A DNA stretch of 15,997 nucleotides. Source: an uncultured Sulfurovum sp. Lineage in GTDB: Bacteria > Campylobacterota > Campylobacteria > Campylobacterales > Sulfurovaceae. The stretch is from the NCBI GenBank assembly GCA_902727905.1, contig CACVAR010000299.1, positions 1,830 through 17,826 on the forward strand, written 5' to 3'. Under the pieces are notes generated by a model. That model was not told the DNA's origin and did no database searches. It was given only the letters and a program-made list of their open reading frames with translations. Shown here piece by piece: positions 1 through 6,474 of this stretch (positions are counted from its first letter, which is position 1; each line of letters opens with the position of its first letter). A program made the position numbers and the translations under genes.

Positions 1-993
1 ACTAGAGTTCTTGATATCCTCTTGTAAACTATTATTTAATTCGTAAGATACCTTTATCTCTTTCATCATTAAAAAAGCATTCGATGCCTCTTCATATTTT
101 TTCAGTTTGCTAAGTACATAACCTAAACGATAATACCAATAAGGAGTATGTGTTTCTCTATTCTTTGCAGCATAAACATATGCTTCTGCTGCTTTATCAT
201 ATGCGCCTTGTCGTTCTCTCACAAAACCCAATTTATAATACCATGCAATTTCATTAAAATTCAAACTAATAGCTCTAAGATATTCCTCTTCAGCTTTTTC
301 CCACTCATACAATTTTTCATATGATAACGCATATCGACCTCGTAGCTTTGCATCGAAAGGGTTTTCTTTTATACTCTGAGCATACTTTTTATTAGCTTCA
401 CTCCATCTACCTTTTTTCTCAAAAAATATACCTATACCATACTGTTTAGCATTTTTATCTTTATCATATGCTATTGCTTTATTATATGCTTGAATAGATA
501 AAGGTTTATTATTGATTTTTTCTAAAAAATAACCATACAAAAACCAGTCATTAGCATTTTTAGACTTATCTAAAATATTTTTCATTCCCTTAGATGCATC
601 TTCAAAACGATGCATCTGTTCTAAAATAGAAATATACTCTTTTTCCCATTTTAATGGGGTAGGATTAGATACTGTTATTAATTTACTATAAGATTCCTCT
701 GCTTGCCAATATTGTTTTTTAGCTTTTAAAAGATTTGAGATTTTATAAAGATATTGCTCTTTTTTCGAAATTGAGTAAGCTTTCTCTAATAACTCTTTTT
801 CTAACACAGTATTTTTTTTCTGTTTTGAAACCTCTTTTGATAGAAAAAAGTAAAACTTATCAAAAGGTAAGTTTAATTTAATCAATTTATATAAAATCTC
901 TTTTTGTTCATCTTTACTTTTAGTTTTACTTACATAATCTTTTACAAAAATATGTGGCTTTTTAAATAGTTTTTTTAAGCCTTTAAATGTCAT
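1..993 (-). CDS. TPR-repeat protein, 3' part beyond window edge
   Basis: An open frame of 331 codons starts at the ATG at 993-991 and runs without a stop to base 1, so the C-terminus is missing. The start is supported by AAGGA six bases upstream. Residues 1-25 are basic (KKLFKKPHIFVKDY at 7-20) and resemble the short basic leader found on some capsule and teichoic-acid-type transferases; this is a weak, memory-based resemblance. From about residue 89 to 331 the chain is built of helical repeats of about 34 residues with the TPR pattern of aromatic, Gly/Ala and a closing Ala (for example around 193-245 and 249-308). No signal peptide or membrane span is visible. It follows rmlB after a 74-base gap that holds a promoter-like sequence, so it may be transcribed separately. 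A role in glycan assembly is only suggested by position; the missing part may carry a catalytic domain. Confidence 0.8.
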   Translation of the reverse strand, partial: MTFKGLKKLFKKPHIFVKDYVSKTKSKDEQKEILYKLIKLNLPFDKFYFFLSKEVSKQKKNTVLEKELLEKAYSISKKEQYLYKISNLLKAKKQYWQAEESYSKLITVSNPTPLKWEKEYISILEQMHRFEDASKGMKNILDKSKNANDWFLYGYFLEKINNKPLSIQAYNKAIAYDKDKNAKQYGIGIFFEKKGRWSEANKKYAQSIKENPFDAKLRGRYALSYEKLYEWEKAEEEYLRAISLNFNEIAWYYKLGFVRERQGAYDKAAEAYVYAAKNRETHTPYWYYRLGYVLSKLKKYEEASNAFLMMKEIKVSYELNNSLQEDIKNSS

Positions 994-1020
994 CTTAGTT
1001 CCTTAAAGTAAATATTTTTC

Positions 1021-1038
1021 ACGAATTATAACGAATTA
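1021..1038. repeat. 10-bp-spaced direct repeat ACGAATTA
   Basis: ACGAATTA occurs at 1021-1028 and again at 1031-1038, one helical turn apart, in the gap between rmlB and the TPR gene. The repeat overlaps the putative -10 hexamer of the TPR gene. It could be a regulator binding site or a chance AT-rich duplication; the sequence alone cannot decide. Confidence 0.35.
1025..1030 (-). promoter_or_regulatory. Putative -10 box upstream of the TPR gene
   Basis: The minus strand reads TATAAT here, 31 bases upstream of the ATG at 993. No convincing TTGACA-like -35 is present at the usual distance. In Campylobacterota sigma-70 promoters a strong -10 with a weak -35 is common, so this remains a reasonable promoter candidate in an otherwise tightly packed operon. 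Confidence 0.4.
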
Positions 1039-1067
1039 GCCTTATCAGATAGACAGAGACACTCCAA

Positions 1068-2078
1068 TTAACTTCTTAACATATACCAGTTAAGTGTTTT
1101 CAGAATTCCCGACTCAAAATTCTCATCTGGTATCCACCCAAGTTCATTTTTAAGTTTAGAAGCATCAATAGCATAGCGTCTATCATGCCCTGCTCTATCT
1201 TCAACTAAAGTAATCAGCTCCTTATAACTTTTCTCTTTGGGAACTTTTTGATCTAAAATTGTACAGATGGTATCAACTATCTGCAAATTAGTTCGTTCAT
1301 TTTGTCCACCTACATTATAAGTATTAGCCTCTTTACCTGTATGATAGACTAAATCTATCGCTTTACAATGGTCAAGAACATAGAGCCAATCACGAATATT
1401 TTTTCCATCTCCATAAATGGGAATAGCTTCATTTGATAATGCTTTTCGTATAATTGTAGGAATAAACTTTTCATCATGCTGTTTTGGTCCATAATTATTT
1501 GAACAGTTTGTAACCACAGTATTCAGACCATAAGTCTCTTGATAACTTCTTACTATCATGTCACTAGAAGCTTTAGATGCTGAATAAGGTGAATTGGGTG
1601 CATAGGCTGTCTCTTCTGTAAATAACTCTGTTTCATTGAGCGTTCCATAGACTTCATCTGTACTGATATGATGAAACCTGCATCCTTTATACATCTCTTT
1701 ATAGGAAAAAGGCTGATCCATCCAATATTTTTGAGCCACATCAAGTAGTATAAAAGTGCCATTAACATTAGTCTCTATAAAAATAGATGGGTTTTTAATA
1801 GAATTATCCACATGTGATTCAGCTGCAAAATGAATAACCCCTCTAATATCATATTCATTAAATATAAACTCTACCAATTCACGATTACATATGTTACCTT
1901 TAATAAATTGATAATTTAAATTATTTTCTACCTCTGTTAGATTTTCTAAATCTCCAGCATAAGTCAATAAGTCTAAATTAATGATTTTATACTCTTGATA
2001 CTTCTCTAAAAAATACGGAATAAAGTTAGAACCAATAAATCCAGCACCACCTGATACTAATATACTTTTACTACTCAT
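1068..2078 (-). CDS. rmlB: dTDP-glucose 4,6-dehydratase
   Basis: Second enzyme of dTDP-L-rhamnose synthesis: it converts dTDP-D-glucose to dTDP-4-keto-6-deoxy-D-glucose in the cytoplasm using tightly bound NAD+. This is a 336-residue extended SDR protein. The Rossmann motif GGAGFIG is at residues 10-16, the catalytic STDEVYG segment at 139-145 (T140, D141, E142), and the SDR pair Y165/K169 in YSASK. Length matches the family. I chose the ATG at 2078-2076 rather than one ten codons earlier: it forms an ATGA overlap with the rmlD stop, has a GGGAG-type purine tract upstream, and places the N-terminus where the family begins just before the beta1-GGxGFIG strand. It is the last rml gene in transcription order; a 74-base gap separates it from the TPR gene. 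Confidence 0.96.
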   Translation of the reverse strand: MSSKSILVSGGAGFIGSNFIPYFLEKYQEYKIINLDLLTYAGDLENLTEVENNLNYQFIKGNICNRELVEFIFNEYDIRGVIHFAAESHVDNSIKNPSIFIETNVNGTFILLDVAQKYWMDQPFSYKEMYKGCRFHHISTDEVYGTLNETELFTEETAYAPNSPYSASKASSDMIVRSYQETYGLNTVVTNCSNNYGPKQHDEKFIPTIIRKALSNEAIPIYGDGKNIRDWLYVLDHCKAIDLVYHTGKEANTYNVGGQNERTNLQIVDTICTILDQKVPKEKSYKELITLVEDRAGHDRRYAIDASKLKNELGWIPDENFESGILKTLNWYMLRS

Positions 2079-2944
2079 TTCTTTCTCTCTCCCATTATTT
2101 GTAGGCACTCATCCAAACTATCTTTCCAATAAGGTATTTGGATATTAAACTTGTTTTTAATCTTTCGCTTATTAAGTAATGAATAATGAGGACGTTTAGC
2201 AAATGTAATATATTCTTTTGTCTCAATAGGATTAATCTGACACTCTATTTCTGCCATTTGCATAATCTCTTTAGCAAAATCATACCAAGAAAGTACGCCT
2301 TCATTAGAGTAGTGATAAATCTCTACTTCACTATTTTCTATTTCTGGTAAAATTTCTAAAATAGTTTTTGCTAAGTCTCTTGCATAGGTAGGCGTTCCCA
2401 CTTGATCAAAAATAACCTCTAAACTCTCTTTCTCCTTACCTAAACTAAGCATTGTTTTTACAAAGTTATCTCCAAAAGAAGAATAGAGCCATGCAGTTCG
2501 TATAATAATAGAGTTTTTAGGATTAATCTCTTGTAAAATTAGTTCTCCATCCAATTTTGTTTTACCATAAATACCACTTGGATTAGTAATATCTGTTTCT
2601 ATATAAGGGATACAATTATTTCCATCAAAAATATAATCAGTTGAAATATGAATTAATTGAATACTTTTTTCTTTTGATATACTGGCTAGATATTTAATAG
2701 CTTGATGATTTACCTCATCAGATAAAACTTTTTCCTCTTCTGCCTTATCTACAGCCGTATAAGCAGCACAATTAATAATAATATCTATATTATGTTTGTT
2801 AACAAACATATAAATAGACTCTCTATTCGTTATATCAAGCTCTTCTTTATCTGTAAAAAAAAAATTATTAGGATTATCCAAACTAAGAACCTTTATCTCT
2901 GAAGCTAACTGTCCTCTCTCTCCTGTCACTAGGACATTAAGCAT
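2075..2944 (-). CDS. rmlD: dTDP-4-dehydrorhamnose reductase
   Basis: Final step of dTDP-L-rhamnose synthesis: NAD(P)H-dependent reduction of dTDP-4-keto-L-rhamnose. It is 289 residues long, normal for the family. The N-terminal dinucleotide motif GERGQL is at residues 8-13, STDYIFDG at 101-108, and the SDR catalytic pair is Y126/K130 in YGKTK. The start overlaps the end of rmlC by eight bases and the stop overlaps the rmlB start as ATGA, so the four rml genes are probably translationally coupled. No residue expected for activity appears to be missing. Confidence 0.96.
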   Translation of the reverse strand: MLNVLVTGERGQLASEIKVLSLDNPNNFFFTDKEELDITNRESIYMFVNKHNIDIIINCAAYTAVDKAEEEKVLSDEVNHQAIKYLASISKEKSIQLIHISTDYIFDGNNCIPYIETDITNPSGIYGKTKLDGELILQEINPKNSIIIRTAWLYSSFGDNFVKTMLSLGKEKESLEVIFDQVGTPTYARDLAKTILEILPEIENSEVEIYHYSNEGVLSWYDFAKEIMQMAEIECQINPIETKEYITFAKRPHYSLLNKRKIKNKFNIQIPYWKDSLDECLQIMGERKK

Positions 2945-3512
2945 AATAGTCTACTCCATACTCAAAAATTTCATTACAATCTGAAAGTTTCGGCTGCTTG
3001 GTATCTTTATCTGAAAACTTTAATTTACTACTATCGAGTATCTCATCAATGGCTAATGTTTCATCCAAAACAGAAATACCTCTCTCATGTTCAAGACTAT
3101 AGTAGTTATCCACTTTATACGTAAAAATAGTATCATCCTCTAAAACTACAAATGCATGAGCAAAACCCCTTGGAATTAAAAGCTGTCTTTTATTTTCATT
3201 ACTAAGCTCCACTGCCACATATTCTGCAAAAGTAGGGCTACCTCTACGAATATCTACTGCGATATCAAGAACACTTCCCTTAATGACATGAACTAATTTT
3301 GTTTGAGCAAAAGGTGCTAATTGATAGTGTAATCCCCTTACTACACCTTTTGAACTTTTTGATTCATTATCTTGACAAAAATTGATTTTATATCCCAAAA
3401 ACTTTTCTAATTTATCAGCTCTAAAAGTTTCTACAAAATAGCCTCTTTCGTCTTCGTGTAATTTAGGTTCTATAATAACTACGTCTTCTATCTTTGTTCT
3501 TATAAAATTCAT
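2937..3512 (-). CDS. rmlC: dTDP-4-dehydrorhamnose 3,5-epimerase
   Basis: Third enzyme of the rhamnose pathway: epimerises C3 and C5 of dTDP-4-keto-6-deoxy-D-glucose. It is a 191-residue cupin. Visible family marks are DERGYFVETF at residues 21-30, RGLHYQ at 59-64 with the catalytic base H62, K72, the IPRGFAHAF segment at 113-121 with H119, and Y132, matching the catalytic tyrosine of characterised RmlC. The ATG overlaps the rmlA stop as ATGA and the 3' end overlaps rmlD by eight bases. The gene looks intact. Confidence 0.96.
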   Translation of the reverse strand: MNFIRTKIEDVVIIEPKLHEDERGYFVETFRADKLEKFLGYKINFCQDNESKSSKGVVRGLHYQLAPFAQTKLVHVIKGSVLDIAVDIRRGSPTFAEYVAVELSNENKRQLLIPRGFAHAFVVLEDDTIFTYKVDNYYSLEHERGISVLDETLAIDEILDSSKLKFSDKDTKQPKLSDCNEIFEYGVDYYA

Positions 3513-4384
3513 CTACTAACTCGCTCTATCAAATATTGTCCATATTGATTTTTAGCTAAAGGCTCTGCTAATTCTAGAAGTTTCTCTTTACTTATATATC
3601 CCATCTCATAAGCTATCTCCTCTATACAAGCTATCTTTAATCCTTGACGTTTTTCTATGGTTTGAATAAACATACTGGCTTCCAATAAACTCTCATGCGT
3701 TCCTGTATCAAGCCAAGCATACCCCCTACCCATTAACTCTACACTAAGTCTATTTTCATGCAAAAAAAGCTCTATAATATCTGTCACTTCAAGCTCTTCT
3801 CTATGACTAGGCTTTATTTCTTTTGCTTTCAAAACAACATCGTTTGGAAAAAAGTATAAACCAGTAATAGCATAGTTTGACTTTGGGTTTTCAGGTTTTT
3901 CTTCTACTGAAATAACTCTTCCATTTCTATCAAATTCTGCAACACCATAAGCCTTCGGATTTTTTACATAATAACCAAATACCGTAGCTTTTTTTTCATA
4001 GGTAGCTCTTTTTAGACTCTCCTGTAAAAGTGCTATTAATCCATCTCCATAAAAGATGTTATCTCCAAGAACCAAGCAAACATCATCTTTTCCAATAAAT
4101 GATTCTCCTAAAATAAAAGCTTGCGCCAAGCCATCAGGACTTGGCTGAACAACATATTCAAATTTCATGCCTATATCAGAACCATCTCCTAAAAGTCGTT
4201 TAAATTGTGGTAGATCATTAGGTGTTGAAATAATTAGCACTTCCTTAATACCAGCTAACATCAAAACAGATAAAGGGTAATATATCATCGGTTTATCATA
4301 AATAGGTACAAGTTGTTTACTTACTCCTTTGGTTATAGGATATAAGCGTGTACCACTTCCTCCTGCTAATACTATACCTTTTAT
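3509..4384 (-). CDS. rmlA: Glucose-1-phosphate thymidylyltransferase, apparent ATA start
   Basis: First enzyme of dTDP-L-rhamnose synthesis: joins dTTP and glucose-1-phosphate to give dTDP-glucose and pyrophosphate. The frame encodes the signature LAGGSGTRLYP at residues 6-16, K23 in GVSKQ, YDKPMIYYP at 29-37 and the LGDNIFYG metal-binding segment. The first ATG in frame is at 4288, codon 33, and would discard the nucleotide-binding loop. Upstream of it, as far as an in-frame stop at about 4399, there is no ATG, GTG, TTG or CTG. Family alignment puts the initiator exactly on an ATA codon (4384-4382) followed by Lys-Gly-Ile-Val-Leu-Ala-Gly-Gly, giving 291 residues, the usual length. AAGGAG lies six bases before this ATA. 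Explanations are AUA initiation, a start-codon mutation, or one missing base (an out-of-frame ATG lies at 4389). The reading frame is otherwise intact. Its stop overlaps the rmlC start. Confidence 0.88.
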   Translation of the reverse strand: MKGIVLAGGSGTRLYPITKGVSKQLVPIYDKPMIYYPLSVLMLAGIKEVLIISTPNDLPQFKRLLGDGSDIGMKFEYVVQPSPDGLAQAFILGESFIGKDDVCLVLGDNIFYGDGLIALLQESLKRATYEKKATVFGYYVKNPKAYGVAEFDRNGRVISVEEKPENPKSNYAITGLYFFPNDVVLKAKEIKPSHREELEVTDIIELFLHENRLSVELMGRGYAWLDTGTHESLLEASMFIQTIEKRQGLKIACIEEIAYEMGYISKEKLLELAEPLAKNQYGQYLIERVSR

Positions 4385-4390
4385 GCCATA

Positions 4391-4398
4391 CTCCTTTT
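4391..4398 (-). promoter_or_regulatory. Ribosome binding site deciding the rmlA start
   Basis: The minus strand reads AAAAGGAG here, a strong Shine-Dalgarno sequence. It lies six bases before the ATA at 4384 (good spacing) but only one base before the out-of-frame ATG at 4389, whose frame stops after two codons (ATG GCA TAA). The spacing favours the ATA codon as the place where ribosomes are meant to start. Confidence 0.6.
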
Positions 4399-4401
4399 AA
4401 A

Positions 4402-5157
4402 CTATTTTACAATAAACCAAGGGTTTAATAAGTTGACTTTATTATACTCAACGGACTCTGTACTCTCAAAAACAGACACCTTTTTCCCTGATTCAAGTAC
4501 AATAGCATGTGCTGCTGCTGTATCCCACTCCATTGTAGGTGCTAACCTAGGATATATATCAGCTGTTCCCTCAGCAACCATGCAAAGCTTCAAACTTGAC
4601 CCTTTAGATACCTGTTCTATCTCTTTGGAGTCAAGATTATTTATAAAGGATTGTGTCTCTTCTGAAAGATGTGATTTACTTGCCACTACTAAAAGCTTTT
4701 CTTTGGGGTACTGATTAAAAGAAAAAGGAAGCTTTTGATTATTTTTATATGCACCTTCTCCTTTTTTGGCCTTATACATCACCTCTATGGCAGGGGCATG
4801 AACTACGCCTAGCACAGGGGTTTTTTTATAAATTAATGCAATATTTACTGTAAACTCACCGTTTTTTTTAATAAACTCTTTTGTTCCATCTATCGGATCA
4901 ATACACCAGTAATAATCCCAATTTTTTCGTATACTATATTCCACCTCTTTATTCTCTTCAGACAGTATAGGAATAGATGGATAAAATTTTTCTAATTGCT
5001 CACAAATAATTGCATTCGCTTTTAAATCAGCTTCAGTCAATGGAGACTTATCATCTTTATACTCAATTATAAAATCTTTTTCATAGATTTTCATAATAGC
5101 TTCTCCTGCCTTCTTAGCAATCAATACAATGTCTTCTAAATCAATTTCTTCAATCAC
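4402..5157 (-). CDS. cysQ: 3'(2'),5'-bisphosphate nucleotidase (PAP phosphatase)
   Basis: Removes the 3'-phosphate from PAP, the product left after sulfotransferases use PAPS, giving AMP; PAP otherwise inhibits sulfotransferases. This is a 251-residue member of the inositol monophosphatase-like, Mg-dependent, Li-sensitive superfamily. Metal-binding marks are E67/E68 in SEEN, DPIDGTKEF at 87-95 (D87, D90, G91, T92) and WDTAAAHAI at 210-218 with D211. The start is a GTG at 5157-5155 with AAGGA seven bases upstream; it overlaps the cysC stop by eight bases, implying coupling. It ends 17 bases before the apparent rmlA start. Its place directly behind the PAPS-making genes and in a cluster with several sulfotransferases supports PAP removal rather than inositol phosphate hydrolysis. 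Confidence 0.93.
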   Translation of the reverse strand: MIEEIDLEDIVLIAKKAGEAIMKIYEKDFIIEYKDDKSPLTEADLKANAIICEQLEKFYPSIPILSEENKEVEYSIRKNWDYYWCIDPIDGTKEFIKKNGEFTVNIALIYKKTPVLGVVHAPAIEVMYKAKKGEGAYKNNQKLPFSFNQYPKEKLLVVASKSHLSEETQSFINNLDSKEIEQVSKGSSLKLCMVAEGTADIYPRLAPTMEWDTAAAHAIVLESGKKVSVFESTESVEYNKVNLLNPWFIVK

Positions 5158-5752
5158 TTAAATATCCTTTTTCTTCTAAATAAGAAATCACTTTACGAAC
5201 ATTATCCTCTATGCTTTCTCCATCTGTTTTCAAATGTATAGAAGGAGATAAAGGAGACTCATATGGAGAATCTATCCCTGTAAAGTTAGCTATCTCTCCT
5301 TTACGTGCTTTTTCATAAAGTCCTTTAGGATCTCTCTTTTCACACAGCGCTAAAGGAGTATCCACAAAAATCTCTATAAAAGTATCCTTCTCAAAAAGAT
5401 TAGAAACTATTTCTCTATCTGAACGAAAAGGAGAGATAAAAGCAGAAAGGACTATTAGCCCTGCATCAACAAAAAGTTTTCCCACTTCGCCTATTCGTCG
5501 AATATTTTCTACTCTATCTTCATCTGAAAATGTTAACTCCTTATTTAAACCCAAACGAATATTATCTCCATCTAAAAGATAGGTATGTTTCTTTAAATTA
5601 TAAAGCTCTAACTCTAACGCATTAGCTATGGTCGATTTTCCACTCGCACTTAACCCTGTAAACCAAAGTAATAGAGGTTTTTGATTTTTCACAAAAGCTC
5701 GTTCCTTTGTAGTTAGCTTATGTTCATGCCATACAATATTTTTATCTATCAT
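5150..5752 (-). CDS. cysC: Adenylyl-sulfate (APS) kinase
   Basis: Phosphorylates APS at the 3' position with ATP to give PAPS, the sulfate donor for sulfotransferases. It is 200 residues long, the normal size for a stand-alone enzyme. The Walker A loop GLSASGKST is at residues 33-41, the APS-binding DGDNIRLGLN at 61-70, FSDEDRVENIRR at 75-86, and FISPFRS at 105-111 including the serine that is phosphorylated in the E. coli enzyme. All canonical residues are present. The ATG overlaps the stop of the preceding CysC-like gene as ATGA, and the 3' end overlaps cysQ. It is the second of two adjacent APS-kinase-family genes and the one that looks fully catalytic. Confidence 0.95.
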   Translation of the reverse strand: MIDKNIVWHEHKLTTKERAFVKNQKPLLLWFTGLSASGKSTIANALELELYNLKKHTYLLDGDNIRLGLNKELTFSDEDRVENIRRIGEVGKLFVDAGLIVLSAFISPFRSDREIVSNLFEKDTFIEIFVDTPLALCEKRDPKGLYEKARKGEIANFTGIDSPYESPLSPSIHLKTDGESIEDNVRKVISYLEEKGYLSD

Positions 5753-6474
5753 TTTATATACTTCTTTTTAATAAATTCTACAATTATTTCTACAGCCTCA
5801 TCAACCGAGACCTTATCTGTGTCAATAACAATCTCTGCATGTCGAGGTTCTTCATACACATCATTAATTCCTGAAAAATTTTTCAACTCTCCATGAATAG
5901 CCTTCTCATAAACCCCTTTGTAGTCTCTTTTTTTACAACTTTCAATATCTGCTTTCACATAAACAACTATATTATTTTTAACCATTTCTCTAATTGCTTT
6001 ACGTGACTCTCGATAAGGCGAAACAAAAGAAGCTACCGTAGAGATAGAGTTATTTTGTAATGTTTTAATTAAATAACCCACTCTATGCATATGACGGGTT
6101 CTATCTTCTCTATTAAATCCTATATTAGGAATTACTTTACGTATTTCACTAGAATCTAAACGTTCAATCGGTATTGAAAGTTTTTCTAATTCTGTATAAA
6201 CTCTATCTGCTATCGTTGTCTTACCACTCAAAGGTAACCCTGTAAACCAAAGGTTAAATGGTTCTATCTTCTCTTTACCCCATCTAACTTTATGCCAAAT
6301 ACGCTCATGCCCCCAATATAAACCAACCTTTAAAGCTGTCTCTATCATACCAGCAGCAATGGCTAAATCTAAACGTCCAAAAAAAACATAAACAATAACG
6401 ATGGTTGTACCTGTTGCTATAAAACGCCAACTTACTCCTTTTGCAATAGAGCGAATATTTGTTTCTTTATGCAT
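5749..6474 (-). CDS. DUF2061 membrane domain fused to APS-kinase-like domain
   Basis: A 241-residue two-domain protein. Residues about 5-62 match the DUF2061 pattern: RSIAKGVSWR start, a hydrophobic TGTTIVIVYVFFG span, a second hydrophobic stretch, and a closing GHERIW motif. This domain should sit in the inner membrane. Residues about 73-240 are an APS-kinase (CysC) domain with Walker A GLPLSGKTT at 79-87 and FVSPYR at 150-155, and family-like YKGVYEKA and F(S)GI segments. The usual APS-binding DGDN is DSSE here (107-110), and NIRR is replaced by RHMHR, so APS may not be the substrate or activity may be altered. The ATG at 6474 overlaps the cysN stop (TGATG); a TTG one codon earlier is less likely. 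It could be a membrane-tethered PAPS producer or a kinase for another substrate. Confidence 0.85.
   Translation of the reverse strand: MHKETNIRSIAKGVSWRFIATGTTIVIVYVFFGRLDLAIAAGMIETALKVGLYWGHERIWHKVRWGKEKIEPFNLWFTGLPLSGKTTIADRVYTELEKLSIPIERLDSSEIRKVIPNIGFNREDRTRHMHRVGYLIKTLQNNSISTVASFVSPYRESRKAIREMVKNNIVVYVKADIESCKKRDYKGVYEKAIHGELKNFSGINDVYEEPRHAEIVIDTDKVSVDEAVEIIVEFIKKKYIK

Noticed and set aside
1068..2108. rmlB starting at the ATG at 2108
   Set aside because: The ten extra residues are encoded inside rmlD and precede the family's usual N-terminus; the ATG at 2078 forms an ATGA overlap with the rmlD stop and has a purine-rich RBS.
3509..4288. rmlA as a shorter protein starting at the ATG at 4288
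   Set aside because: That start removes the LAGGSGTRLYP loop, which is essential in the family, and leaves a conserved coding stretch upstream unexplained.
4433..4714. Plus-strand open frame of 93 codons opposite cysQ
   Set aside because: It lies wholly antisense to a well-supported gene, shows no recognisable domain, and has no good ribosome binding site.
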